The notes under the pieces: generated by a model
Databases searched by the model: none
Seen by the model: only the letters and a program-made list of their open reading frames with translations
What the model was told of the DNA's origin: nothing
Program-made: the position numbers and the translations under genes
Assembly (NCBI GenBank): GCA_036365145.1
Contig: JAEOAD010000001.1
Location: forward strand, 98,739,501 to 98,803,500
From: Orientallactaga sibirica
Taxonomy: Eukaryota > Chordata > Mammalia > Rodentia > Dipodidae
Direction: 5' to 3'
DNA: 64,000 bases
In this document: piece by piece, positions 11,071-22,483 of the stretch
Layout: every line of letters starts with the position of its first letter
Position numbering within the stretch: position 1 is the stretch's first letter

Positions 11071-12333
11071 GAAACAGCACCCCTGTTCTTGAATAGTTCA
11101 GGAGCATTCAAATACAGGACTGTGATCAATTGCATCTTGGTTGTCTTGGACCTATCCTAACTCACTCCTGTTATCTTTGACAATTTACACTATGTACTCT
11201 CCAAATTATTCTCTCTAGAGTGATATATAATTCACCCATGCCTAATATGGCTTCAGTTTCACAACACCCATGATAAACTTAACATACTCTCAAGGTTCTG
11301 GCTTAATCATCTCTAAATGGCTATATATTTCCACCCCACACAATGTTCATTTTATTAGAAAGGTTTAATGGAGTGGGTGGCAATTTTCTCCTTTCTCATT
11401 GAAGGCTACATAATTATTTTCCCAAAAGAGCTTCTCTCTCTCCCAATACCGTTACCACTCCTGACTTTGTTATGGAAGAGAAAAATGATCCCCGCAGAGA
11501 GAAGAGCAGACAGAGAGGCAGAACCATGGGGACCACAGCCTGCTCACACCTACATCACTGTGATAGACCAACATAACTACTGGCTTAAACCAGGGTCTTG
11601 ATTTCCATCTTCTTGCAGATTGTATTCTTTGGAAGCAATCGTCTTTATTCCTGGATATAATTTCTTGCACCTCTTTGATTCTCTGATTATTCTTATGGAA
11701 TAGATAGTCCCAATGTCACTGTAAATCATACAGAGTGTTTTAATTAAGTAAATATCCAGTTGGAGATAATAATGAACAACCTGAATGTGACACCATTAAA
11801 CCTGCCCCTTCCCCTGTCTTTGTCCAAACTCCATCCCCACCTTGTCCCTGCACTCTTCCATCCTGTGTTGGCTGACATGTGCACTGTGGAAAGGGTAGGT
11901 GGTTTCTCTGACCAGCCTAAAGGAGTTTGCTATCACTGCTGCCTTGCTGCAGGAAGGTAAGAAAAGGAGGAAGGTGGGGAGTGGTTCTAGCATTCTGGGC
12001 ATAACACCTGCTTAAAGATTTTCACTCATATGCTCTGGACATGGGTGTGCCCAACAGGTCCCAGCAGTAATTTCTTGCACATTCCTAGGGAAACACTCTT
12101 ACTTTTTTTTCTATCTACAACACACCAAAGCAGCCAGAGCTTTCTTGATTTGTCATCTAGCAAGAGTTCTGCTCTTGGTTCTTCTTCTAGGTTCCACCCA
12201 CCACAGGAATCAGAACTCAATCTTTATACTGGTAACTTTCTCATTTCTGCAAATAAATTCCTGACCATAAAGAACTTAACAAAGAGTTTATTTTAGGCTA
12301 GAGTCTCTAGGAGAAGTTTGATGGCAAGAAAGG
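11071..12333. other. Unannotated intronic sequence
   Basis: Nothing recognised. Short frames on both strands at 11760-12300 overlap one another and have no supporting signal. Confidence 0.4.
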
Positions 12334-12694
12334 TATGGTAGTTTGACTAGATGGCCCCCATTATATTCACTGTTTTATTAGTTTGTAGTTTGCATCTGCA
12401 GCCACCTTGCTGGAGGCAGTGTCTCTGGGTGGATCTTAAAGTGTGGTGGTGAGTTTAGGATTTCAATCTAAAGATACACAAAGTGTGCCAAGCTGGAGCT
12501 CCTGAGGTGTGCTGTGCTGTGTGTCTTTTGGCTTGTGGCTTCTCTTCTGTGTATTTCGTCCTGTGGAAGCAGGCCAGCTTCTTCTGCCATTATGGAACTT
12601 CCCCTGGGAATGTAAGCTTCAATAAATATCCCTTCCTCCATAACTGTGCCTGGTCTGGAAGTTCATCTCAGCAAACCTGAAGCTGTCTGCTACA
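12334..12694 (+). mobile_element. Solo LTR, ERVL-MaLR-like (family A)
   Basis: This is the plus-strand copy of the family: GGTAGTTTGACTAGATGGCC at the start and GCTGTCTGCTACA at the end. The first dinucleotide is mutated to TA. An AATAAA polyadenylation signal lies at CTTCAATAAATATCCC. Flanks AAAGG and GAAGG agree at four of five bases. Confidence 0.85.
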
Positions 12695-12967
12695 GAAGGC
12701 ATGGCAGGCTGGCTCATCACATTTCAGTCAGGATGCACAGGACCACAAGGACGTATAGCTGGGCTACAAAACCACAAGGTCTGTCCCCTGTGACCCAATT
12801 CCTTCTGCAAGGCTCCATCACCTAGAGGTTCCACAAAGGTCTAAGTGAGTTCAGGAAAGGAAGATAGAAGATATGGTTTGGGGTGGGTTTACTAAAACTA
12901 AAGACTATAAAAATAAACCATATGGAAACCCATATTTTCATTAGCCAATTAGAAATAAAATTTTAAA

Positions 12968-13128
12968 GCCAGGCATGGTGGCATATGCCTTTAATCCCAG
13001 CACTCAGGAGGCAGAGGTAGGAGGATCACCATGAGTTCAAGGCCATCCTAAGACGATTTAGTGAATTCCAAGTCAGCCTGAGCTAGAGTCAAATCCTACC
13101 TTGAAAAACAAAAAAACAAAAAAAAAAA
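12968..13128 (+). mobile_element. B1 SINE
   Basis: GCCAGGCATGGTGGCATATGC..GGAGGCAGAGGTAGGAGG..CAGCCTGAGCTAGAG then an A-rich tail. Flanks AAAATTTTAAAG and AAAATTAAAAG form an imperfect target duplication. Confidence 0.93.
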
Positions 13129-13139
13129 TTAAAAGATAG

Positions 13140-14045
13140 AATTTGGGCTAAAATATCCTGCAGGTACAGAGACTCCCATGCTCAAAAGCTACAACATAGT
13201 ATAGAAGAACCCTAGGGCCAAGGATGGGATATCTCCCAGGAAGTTGTTGATTAGGGAGAACCATGAAACGCCCAAAACAATACAGGCTATCATCAACACT
13301 CTTGGTTGCTCATCATAACTAGATAGTAAGATCCTATTGGTGCAGACAGTGCATGCGTTGGTTGCAATATACTGAGAAATCAAGCTAGAACATAGCTGGA
13401 AGTCACCTCCTTGTTGGCTAGCTATCACAGTGTTGGAAAGTGGTACACATTTTGCTGGGGGAGAATAATCACCAACGTTCTTACCCAGCTGTGCACCATG
13501 AAGCTATACAACTAGCCAGCCAAGCAAGATGTACCTAGCATTGTAATAGTGGCATGACTATTATGGTGATAACCATCTGCTGTCTGTTTGGATCTGAGGC
13601 CCACTCCATAGGAGGGAATCCATACCAGATACTGAAAAACTAGTCAAAAGTGCATTGTTGGGAAGATCATAATTCTTAGTGGGAAGTGTTTGAATGGAAT
13701 GAATATGTAATGTTCAACAAACTGGCCTCTAAGTATCTGTTTCTGCCTTTTAGAGCTGCTCTCACATTTAGTCAGAGAAGCTTCATTTTGTAGATGGTGG
13801 TAATGACTAGAGAGACCTAAGACTCATAAATGTGCTGACGAGAGGTGAGTTATATGCTCAATACAAAACAAGATATGTTTCACAGAGCCACAAATGCTCA
13901 GGGGATATTGTGAAAGAGGTTGAACACAGACTAGAAGAGCCAGAGGATGAAGACAAGTGTTTTGGAATGCTGTCATCTAGGCACAAAGTGAACATTGCAT
14001 TTATGAATTCACAGTGACTGCTGCTACCTGCCCACTACTGAGCCC
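13140..14045 (+). mobile_element. Old rodent LINE-1 3' end (Lx-like)
   Basis: Several blocks match the 3' UTR of old rodent L1 as I recall it: CTCAAAAGCTACAACATAGTATAGAA, GATCTGAGGCCCACTCCATAGGAGGG, ATGTAATGTTCAACAAACTG, AGTCAGAGAAGCTTCATTTTG and AGAGCCAGAGGATG. No ORF2 remains. The small frame 13189-13428 is non-coding. Confidence 0.75.
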
Positions 14046-14760
14046 ATCATATTATCATCATGGATAATGGAGAAAAGAAAAAAAAAAAGGCAAACTGGGA
14101 CAAGGAGCAGTTGGAAAAGAAGAAGAAGGGAGATGAGAGAGGGGAACAAAAGAAAATAATGGGAGGGTATTATAATCAAAATACATTTATATGTATGAAG
14201 ATTTTTAATAAAAATTATACTATAGAAAATGCTACCTGGCAGTGAACATGCTTTGAAACACATATTCTTTGAGGAACATTTTATGTTGAAACCACAACAA
14301 TCTGAAAAATGCTTTGATTGTCTCAGATAAGGGCAAGGTTCCAGTCTTTCTAACTCTAAAATTTTGGACAATACAGGATGGCTTGAATTCCAAACCCTCA
14401 CCTTAGCTCAAAGTGAGGGACAGACTCCTCTCATCCCTATGTTATGGAGAAACTAAGCAATCCAGCAAGAAAGAAATCTTCTTCACTGAGAGAATCAAGT
14501 TCAAGTCCAACAGAATGACTATGTCACCTTGGTCCTTACCAGGCTGGACTGAAGCCACAAGCACCATACTTAAAAAATGGGAAAGATGGTGTTCAGAGAA
14601 TGACTTTCTCCACAAATATTAGGCTTACAACATCCTCCTAGTTTCTCCCTATAATCCAGTCTTTTATCTTGTATTTGCTTCCTCTATTTAAATAAAGGCT
14701 GCAATTGTCCTGACACAGGTGCCAAGAATGATTTTACTTATAATTCAGTATAAGAAAACA
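14046..14760. other. Unannotated intronic sequence
   Basis: An A-rich stretch near 14076-14160 (AAG-rich) probably belongs to the tail side of the preceding LINE. Otherwise nothing is recognised. Confidence 0.35.
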
Positions 14761-14790
14761 GGTGTGTGTGTGTGTGTGTGTGTGTGTGTT
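14761..14790. repeat. (TG)n microsatellite
   Basis: About 14 TG units. Confidence 0.95.
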
Positions 14791-16045
14791 GGGAAGTGGG
14801 GGAGTGATGCTTATATTATATGTGCTTAGTAATTATGATATATATTGCATTGGATGCCATATGCATCAGACTTTAATTATTGTGATAAAATACCTGGGGA
14901 GGGAGTAGAAAAGCCTTTGACACACAGTTTTAGTGGTTTCAGTCCACTACTGCAGATACAACAACAGGCTCTTGGTGAGGCAGTATATCTCCGCAAGTGA
15001 CCACAGTGGAGATGAGCTTCTCAGCTTTTCACTCCATACCATCCAGGAAGCACAAACAGAAGGGTCTAGGACAACAGGACAACATAGGCCATTCAAAGGA
15101 AGGTTCCCAGAGACTATGTCTTCTTTCCAGGACTACCTCCTACTAGCACGTTCAACTATAATCTTAACAACGGAGAGTTGAAGTCAGCCCATTTATGACC
15201 TAAGTGCCCCTGCTCACTGCCACATGACCAACACTTCAAAATGTGAGCCTTTGGAAATATTTACAACCCAAATCATAACAAGTGCTACCATAAAAATGTA
15301 GTTAATAAAGATGCAGAAAATCTATATGCATTCATAAATCCTTTGTGAGTATTAATGTTAACATGGTCTGGTTTCCAGGGAGGCAAAACCAGGTAAGCAA
15401 AATGAGATCTGTCCTCCTCCCATTACAAATTCAACCCAAGCAGTGCTTATTCTTTCCAGTATTGCCTGAGTTACCAGGAAAGCTCTCTCTAAGGTCCTAC
15501 TCATATAATTCAAGCACCCTACTCCCACAAGGGAAATCTAAGAAATTGCTTTCTAGTGTGCCATGTCCTTATACCAAGTTGAGAAATCCCCTCTGATCTG
15601 CTGAACTTTTGAAGTCCCAGAGGAAAAAAACACTAAGAAATATATAAAAAGGTCAAGAATCTGAAAATGCCACTTGTAAATGGACAGTCTTATTGGGTAG
15701 AAAGGTCTTCTGAGGAAGTGAACAAAGCTTATATTAGTGCTTATGAAAAAATGAAGGGGATAAATTTCTCTGGGCACTAATTTTGAGCCAAGGACAAAGT
15801 TATAAGTTCCCTTGGGCAAGTTCCAGGTGCCATGGACTATACATACAGCCACCACTGAGCAGTAATATAGAACCTCAATAGCATAAGGAAGTGTAGGGTT
15901 GCCTCACTAAGAATGTGTGTGTGGGGGGGCGATGCTACTTAGCTTGAGCTTAACATAAAGACAGTGGCAGGTTCTGTTACATGGATGCATTCTCAGTGAC
16001 CCACTACAGAGTTCTTACTACATAACCAAAACAAAACACAAACAA
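14791..16045. other. Unannotated intronic sequence
   Basis: No named repeat. The minus-strand frame 15553-15855 (100 codons) shows no family likeness and no splice sites. Confidence 0.4.
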
Positions 16046-16345
16046 GGGGTGATGGCTCAGTGAGTGAAGTGCTTGCCCCATAAGCATGAGGACCTGAGCT
16101 GAGACCCCCAGTTACCCAGGCAAGATGCTAGATGTAATGGTATACATCCAAGCACTGGAGAGGCAGAGGAAGGGATTCCTTACTGCTCACTGACTAGTGA
16201 GTCTAGCTAATTCTGTGAGAGACACTGACTCAAAGAATAAGGTGGTGAATGGCTAAACAGGGTATGTGAAGCTGCCTTCACCTGGATTTCACACACATGT
16301 ACCTCTACACCGACAAACATGCACACCTACATACCACATGCATAT
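16046..16345 (+). mobile_element. B4 SINE
   Basis: ID-like head (GGTGATGGCTCAGTGAGTG..CATGAGGACCTGAG), B1-like middle (GTAATGGTATACATCCAAGCACTGGAGAGGCAGAGG), CTCAAAGAATAAGGTGG, and a CA-rich end. The full B4 order is kept. Confidence 0.85.
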
Positions 16346-16564
16346 GTGAAAATGAACAAAACCTACAAACATAACTACTAAACCCCTGCTAATTCAGAGA
16401 TTCAAGACATTGAGAGCATCAAGTACAGTGTTCGAGGACTTTTATTCTTTTCTCTTTAGGGCAGCTTCAGTCTCACAGCCAAAGTAGGCAAAAGTAGAGT
16501 CTCGTGTATTTTCTATTCTTCCTTCTCACTGCCTTCTGTACTGTCAACATCAGCCCCTAGATTG

Positions 16565-17720
16565 GGACATTTTTTACAACCAGTGAACCAACATTTATGT
16601 GCCTATCTCCTGATTCCAAAGTGTATATATTTGGATCCATTTTCGGTGATGTACATAGGTTTGGTCAAGGGAGTGGTGATATGTGCCTGCTCTTGCAGCC
16701 TCACTGCTGGAGAGACCCTCTGTGCTAGGCTCACCCCGTCTCTTCCTTCCACATCTGACCACAGAGGGACTGTTGGCTGTGTGTAGTGTTCCTTCCCGCA
16801 GCTCTTGTAGGAATCACATTATTCAGGCTTCCCATGCTGCTTCCTTTTCCTTACTAATGCACACTGAAATTCCTTCCATATCTGTTCATGGCTGCTCACT
16901 GCTTTTGAGTTTAGTACTATCCCACTGTATGTTTGTGGGAAAGTTTGTTTATCCATATATCTCTTCAAGGACCTCGTGGTTAAATCCAAATTTTAGCAAC
17001 CATGAATAAAGCTGCAATGTACATCCTCATCCTTTGCCAGGTTTTCTTTTCTTTTCTTTTCTTTTCTTTTCTTTTCTTTTCTTTTCTTTCTTTCTTTTTT
17101 TTTGTGGACATACATTTTGAATTCTTTTGGATAAACACCAGGCAGCATAATTGCTGGATCTTATGATAAGATTATGTTTCTTTTTCTAAGAAACTGCCAG
17201 ACTGTTTTGTATAGTGGCTGCATCATTCTGCATTGAATTCACAGCATGAACCATGAACTTGAATGTCGCAGTCTCTCCAGCATTAGATGGTACCAGTGTT
17301 TTAGATTTGAACTGTTATACTGTTTTACATGTGTAGCACTGCTGTTTTATTTTGTTTCATTATGAACTTCTTATGTAATATGATGCCAAACAAGTTTTCA
17401 TCTTCCTATTGGCCATATGCATATCTTTGAAAAATTAACTGTTGGGATTTTTAACCTTTAAGAAAAGACAATTGTTTCCTTAATTTTGAGTATTAACAGT
17501 ATTTGCATATTTTGGGTAACTGTCCTTTATAAGGTATGTCCTTTTTAAAATATAGTCTACCATTCTGTTTGTCTTGTCTTTGCTATGATAAAGACTTTCA
17601 ACATCATCATCCTCTAATTAATAATTTTGTTCTCGTGAAAAATGCACGAGGAAGGGTCAAGAGTTTTTCAATTATGGAGAGAAATTTGATACTATTGTAT
17701 ATAATACAATTGCAAAAGAT
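16565..17720 (-). mobile_element. Ancient LINE-1 3' end (L1M class)
   Basis: Reading the plus strand one sees in order the reverse of the ancient L1M 3' end: TTTTACAACCAGTGAACCAACATT, CATATCTGTTCATGGC, TAAAGCTGCAATGTACATCC, GTGGACATACATTTTGAATTC, ATTGCTGGATCTTATGATAAG, AACTGCCAGACTGTTTTGTATAGTGG and TTGGCCATATGC. It predates the rodent radiation and is strongly diverged. Confidence 0.78.
17041..17104. repeat. (TTTTC)n expansion inside the ancient LINE-1
   Basis: About ten TTTTC units followed by TTTC and T runs, lying inside the L1M piece. It probably grew in place from a T-rich stretch of the element. Confidence 0.92.
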
Positions 17721-17900
17721 GGTGGCAGTAAAATCTAATATTAAATTGACATTTGTTCCTATGCATAGCTCACATCTCTGGCTGATTTACTTTATAATTT
17801 ATATTAAGCAAGCACCACCTTGAAGGGTATGGAGGCAAAAGAGGACCTTGAAGAGAGAGGAAAGCAAAAGGATAAGGTGTGGGTGGTATGAAAAGACCTT

Positions 17901-18035
17901 GCAGGGCATGGTGGGGCACACCTTTAATCCCAGCACTTGGGAGGCAGAGGTAGGAGGATTGCTGTGAGTTCAAGGCCACCCTGAGACTACATACTGAATT
18001 CCAGGTCAGCCTGAGCTAGAGCAAGACCCTGGAAG
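17901..18035 (+). mobile_element. B1 SINE
   Basis: GCAGGGCATGGTGGGGCACACC..GGGAGGCAGAGGTAGGAGG..CAGCCTGAGCTAGAGCAAGACCC. Flanks AAAGACCTTG and AAAGAACCTTG (after the GAAA repeat) form an imperfect target duplication. Confidence 0.93.
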
Positions 18036-18041
18036 AAACAA

Positions 18042-18121
<80 letters not shown>

Positions 18122-18122
18122 A
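18036..18122. repeat. (GAAA)n expansion of a B1 tail
   Basis: About 20 GAAA units replace the normal A-tail of the B1 before it, followed by the element's target duplication. It is long and pure, so probably polymorphic. The reverse frame reads as repeated FLSF and is not a gene. Confidence 0.95.
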
Positions 18123-18620
18123 CCTTGTCAAAATCTTTACCCACCATCCTCTGTACTTCTTTAAGATTTCAGGAATACACCTGAAAAATCTCTGGAAAAA
18201 CACAAGAGCAGGAGACATATATTCTCCTTTGAAAGTATTTATTTTACATTTAAGAACTTTAAAAAATTTTTTGCATTTTAGGACAACATAGATTATAGTG
18301 TGAATTCAAGTTTTTTTGTTAAATTTTTATCAGTATATGAATGTAAAAGCACTGCATGCTCAATTTGAATTAGTACCCAGATTTTTGTTATACATTTGTT
18401 CTTGTTTTCAAGATTAATATGTATTTTTATGGATAAAATAATTTTTGCTGACTCACAATGTGTTTATACTAATTAAACATATAAAATTTCAAAGACATAT
18501 CTACTATGAAATTAAGTTATACCATATTTTACTTACATGCTATATTATGTATCCTATCTTATGAACTAAAAAAATCTTTGTACAATGTTTCCTTACATAT
18601 TAGAACACCAAAACTGGCAA

Positions 18621-19392
18621 GTTCCCAGCAGCAATCAACCTGACATGATGCTTACACAAATGCAATAGTGGCACACAGCCATGGTGAGTTACCAACTGCT
18701 CTTGATTTGGCTAAAGGATCTGCTCAGTGGAATGGAACCCATATCTGGAACTGGAAAACAAGTCAGAACCATATCTAAAAATGAGTTTACCCTCCAATAT
18801 AAAGGTCCCACCAATAGTAGGATACAAGATGGCCTATACCCATTAAATTCACTCTAAAACAATAATAGCTATCCATGTACCTTGCACTTACCTCACTCTC
18901 TGTTGGAGAATCTGCTTCTCTTTTTCAGATGGATGTAGAACCTGAGGAGAGAATCAGCCCATCGCACCTCAGCAGGGCACCAGCTGAACCCATAGAATAA
19001 TTGGGAAATTGAGCAAGAGTGGTGCTTTCTCAGTGAACCTGGTATCAGCAGAGGGGTGAAGGAGATAGACACAGAGAATACTCAACCCCTACCAAACCAG
19101 AAATCCAGAGACAAAGAGACTCCCATGACCTCGTCACTGAAATAGACCTAAAATGAACCCAACGTGGCTCAGGGAAATTCACGGAAGAGGGGGTGGAAAG
19201 ATTGTTAGAGCCATAAATTGGGTCATTATGCACAAGGATATTGCCTCTCCCCCATAACTGATGGATAGCCCCACAATGCAAGACCCACAATCCCTAAGGG
19301 GGGAGGGCAGGGAAAAGGCTAATGATGGTACCTTCATGACTCTATGCACATTATATAGATAACTAATAATAAGAAAATAAAAAGCAATTAAA
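18621..19392 (+). mobile_element. 5'-truncated LINE-1, 3' UTR only
   Basis: It is collinear with 40391-41150 (for example CAACCTGACATGATGCTTACAC, GGCTAAAGGATCTGCTCAGTGG, GGAAAGATTGTTAGAGCC). The last block matches the rodent L1 3' UTR. The element ends in AATAATAAGAAAATAAAAA and is flanked by a perfect 11-bp duplication aaaactggcaa (18610-18620 and 19393-19403), as expected for target-primed insertion. Confidence 0.85.
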
Positions 19393-19403
19393 AAAACTGG
19401 CAA

Positions 19404-19959
19404 CATTGCTAATTTGGAGTAGGTACTCACAGTCCTGGCCCTTCATTATTTTGTGTAGCACAAAGGCTTACCCTACCATGCCTCACCTGTGCCTCATAGC
19501 AAGGCAGCTTGATCCTCCCACCGCCCACTATAGGTCTTGACTCCCTCTGGCCTCCTATACTTGAATGTGTCCCATAATGCAGAGCATCTATTGCATGCTT
19601 TGAAATGTCTGGTTGGGAACAACCACACCACAATGGCTATTCCTGCTGCAGACACTTAAACCCAGTTTTTACTGGTTCCTGCAGAGCAAGAAATTATCTA
19701 GAAATACAGAGGTGATAAACATATATTCTTGATGGTCTCAAATTTGATTACTGTTGCGTATCCCCTTTACACCTAAGAAAAGGCCATAGTCTCTCCAACT
19801 GTGAACAGTGGTTATCCCACTCCATTTTCCCTCTAATTAACTATTACTTGGGAAAAGGGAAAAAGGGAAAGTATCTCATACATGACTATGTGAAGCCTAT
19901 TTATGTGTTTTCATGATGAAACCATCCCCTCTGAACACAACAGCACAATAGAAACTACA
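19404..19959. other. Unannotated intronic sequence
   Basis: No repeat recognised. It may hold the decayed 5' part of the ERVL LTR that follows. Confidence 0.35.
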
Positions 19960-20205
19960 GCCCTGTAGGTTTGCTGGTGATATTAGAGGGAGGTTAATTT
20001 CAGGAAGAAGGGAAGCCAATGACAACTCCTTTGCCCTTCACACCTAGCTTGTGGACTAAGCAGTCAGTGGGTTATCAGCTTTTCCAGCATTCCACACCCA
20101 CTTCTGAAGCACCCTGCCTGTATTGTGTAAGCCAATCTCAGAGATCATCTGTTGTATATATTCAGTCCATCAGTTCTGTGCCTCTAGAGGAAACTGGTTA
20201 GCACA
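19960..20205 (+). mobile_element. 3' part of an ERVL (MLT2/MT2-like) LTR
   Basis: The end CCATCAGTTCTGTGCCTCTAGAGGAAACTGGTTAGCACA matches the MLT2 end (agttctgtccctctagagaaccctgactaatac). Upstream GTGTAAGCCAATCTCAG also fits that class. The 5' edge is uncertain. Confidence 0.6.
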
Positions 20206-20343
20206 CTACCATCAATGCAGAATGCAAGAGTTGATTGAGATGTGACATATGTATTCACTCCAAGCTCAAGTATACATGCAATTTTATCCTCAGACTTACA
20301 TTCACCAAGGCATTCTTCATGGTATTGAAAAAAGATAAATAAA

Positions 20344-20489
20344 GCTGGGCGTGGTGGCACACGGCTTTACTCCCAGCACTTGGGAGGCAGAGGTAGGAGG
20401 ATCACTGAGAGTTCGAGGCCACCCTAAGACTACATAGTGAATTCTAGGTCAGCCTGAGCCAGAGTGAGACTGTACCTCGAAAAAAAAAC

Positions 20490-20525
<36 letters not shown>
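20344..20525 (+). mobile_element. B1 SINE with long A-rich tail
   Basis: GCTGGGCGTGGTGGCACACGG..GGGAGGCAGAGG..CAGCCTGAGCCAGAGTGAGAC, then A8, CC and a long A tail. A perfect duplication aaaagataaataaa flanks it (20330-20343 and 20526-20539). Confidence 0.96.
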
Positions 20526-20526
<1 letters not shown>

Positions 20527-20673
20527 AAAGATAAATAAACTAAATGTTAAGTATAGGATTAAGACAAAATAAACTCATTTAATGAACTATTATAAAGTCC
20601 CAGAGAATATGTGCTCTTGGCATCATTATCCTGTGTCTTGACAGAGACTTCTGAGTGAGACAGAACTGAGTAT

Positions 20674-20680
<7 letters not shown>

Positions 20681-20712
<32 letters not shown>

Positions 20713-20940
20713 TTTTTGGAGAGAGACAGACAGAGAGAGAGGGAGAGGGAGACAGATAGAGAATGGTTGCACCAGCAGTTTCTCAGCTGCTGTGAATGAA
20801 ATCCAGATGCATGCGCCCCCCTGTGGGCAAGTGTGGCATTGCGCCTTTGCGTCACTTTGCATCGTGGGACCTGGAGATTGGAACCGGGTTCTTAGGCTTA
20901 ACAGGCAGGTGCCTTAACTGCAAAGACATCTTTCTAGCCC
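20681..20940 (-). mobile_element. DIP-like SINE (long form)
   Basis: In reverse order: TTTA-expanded tail, GAGA run, GAATGGTTGCACCAGC, CAGCTGCTGTGAATGAAATCCAGATG, the extra block GGGCAAGTGTGGCATTGCGCC, and TTAACTGCAAAGACATCTTTCTAGCCC. A perfect 15-bp duplication ctgagtatttattta (20666-20680, 20941-20955) flanks it. Confidence 0.94.
20813..20826 (-). promoter_or_regulatory. CTCF-like core in a long DIP SINE
   Basis: The minus strand reads CCACAGGGGGGCGC against the CTCF core CCACCAGGGGGCGC, two differences. Inferred from motif only. Confidence 0.4.
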
Positions 20941-20955
20941 CTGAGTATTTATTTA

Positions 20956-21374
20956 TATGTGATTGTGTATGTGGAGTGTGTATGCATATGTATGTGCCAT
21001 GTTGTGTGTTACATGTTGTGTGTGTGGCATATGCATGTGTATGTGCACATACAGCACCCCATATGCTCACCTATGGCAGGATATGCTAGGCTGACTTGCC
21101 TAGAGCAGAATATTCATGCTGCACTTCATAGCTCTTCAGCCCATTCTTTTCTATATTAGCCAAGTCTCTTACTAACAGTGTGCTTGGTGCTTCTCACCCC
21201 CACTCTCTGCATGCTCTGGTGATTCTAAGTGGCTGGGGTTACAGATGTGCATAGTCACGTTCCGTTGTTTATGTGGGTCCTGGACATTGAGCTCAGGCTA
21301 TCTCTTGGGCCTCCTTAGATCCTTGTGCTTGTACAGAAAATACTCTTAACTACTAAGTGGTCTCTTCAGCTCAA
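20956..21374 (-). mobile_element. Old B4/RSINE-type element
   Basis: A TG/CA-rich start (TGTGTATGTGG..GTATGCATATG) is followed by CTAAGTGGCTGGGGTTACAGATGTGC, GTGGGTCCTGGACATTGAGCTCAGG and TCTTAACTACTAAGTGGTCTCTTCAGC. This order is a reversed B4. It is diverged and about 400 bp long, so the TG part has probably expanded. Confidence 0.65.
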
Positions 21375-21848
21375 GAACCGAGTTTTAGTACTAGAGTGAC
21401 TCCTTCATTGTTCATGTAATCATTGTGCTACTTATTTCAGCTTCCCAAACCTGAATAGTCACATCTGAAAACTGAGGGGTAGAACCTGTAACTCCCTGAG
21501 TGAGTTGTGTGAATTAAAGGAAATATATGTGAAGTGCTTAGCCAATGACAAAGCTACCTTTGTCTTGAGTACTTCTTTCCTAGAGGCAAATCAAGCCATA
21601 TGAAATTACCATTTGTCTAGTTCAAAATAGTAAACAACTGAAAATCTCAAAAAAAGTATACTACCATATTAAGAAAAAGACAGAAAGCAAACTACAGTAT
21701 AAAATATTACTCAAAGGTAGACATAGGCACAGATCAGCAGCTGTTACCTCTAAAGTAAGAGGATTATGAATGGATTTTAATCATATTAAGATTATATTAG
21801 GCTGAGAATATCCAAACATAACCATGTGTCCTCCAAAATGTCTAGAGG

Positions 21849-21850
<2 letters not shown>

Positions 21851-21897
<47 letters not shown>
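21851..21897. repeat. (CA)n(GA)n tract
   Basis: Five CA units join about 16 GA units with one AA interruption. Confidence 0.93.
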
Positions 21898-21907
21898 TTA
21901 TAGTTGC

Positions 21908-22128
21908 GGGCTGGATAGATGGCTTAGTGGTTAAGGCACCTGCCTGTGAAGCCCAAGAACACCCGTTCAAATCTCCAGGTCCCATGTTTAGCCAGATGCA
22001 AGCACACAATGTAGCACATGTGCACAAGGGGGCACACACGTCTGGAGTTTGTTCACAGCAACTGAGAATCCCTGGCGTACCCATTCTCTCTGCCTCTTCC
22101 TCTCTCTCTTTCTCTCTCTCTTTGAAAT
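21908..22128 (+). mobile_element. DIP-like SINE (long-form relative)
   Basis: GGCTGGATAGATGGCTTAGTGGTTAAGGCACC..TTCAAATCTCCAGGTCCC..GCCAGATGCAAGC, then CACAAGGGGGCACACACGTCTGGAG and a CT-rich end. It shares the GGGGGC block of the long form but has a shorter insertion before it. Confidence 0.9.
22022..22035 (+). promoter_or_regulatory. Decayed CTCF-like core in a DIP SINE
   Basis: GCACAAGGGGGCAC differs from CCACCAGGGGGCGC at three positions. Weak on its own; listed because it is the homologous site of the stronger ones. Confidence 0.3.
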
Positions 22129-22450
22129 TAAAATATCAATATATGGTTGCATTCAATTAATATACATTATGAGGATGTACAATTATTCAAGCTCCCACAA
22201 GAAAGGTACAGGTTCTCTGTCTTCATGAATACACTTCCATGGTAAGGAACTACCTCATGGAAAAGGGTGATTTAATCTTGGGGGAGGGGCTTAGAGGGGA
22301 TTATGCTATTATATCTGAAGAGAATGAATTTTCTCAGTACAAATGATTTCTAAAATCCTTAGAAATTGTCCCTGACTTATCCTTCTATCCCTTGCTACTG
22401 TACATTATACACATGCCTCCCTCTGGCAGTTAACAGAAAACTTAAAATCA

Positions 22451-22451
<1 letters not shown>

Positions 22452-22481
<30 letters not shown>
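22452..22481. repeat. Poly(A) run
   Basis: 30 A followed by GAAAAAAAGGG. No SINE or processed gene copy is recognised upstream of it. Confidence 0.9.

Positions 22482-22483
<2 letters not shown>

Noticed and set aside
18006..18218. Minus-strand frame with repeated FLSF
   Set aside because: Translation of the (GAAA)n array.
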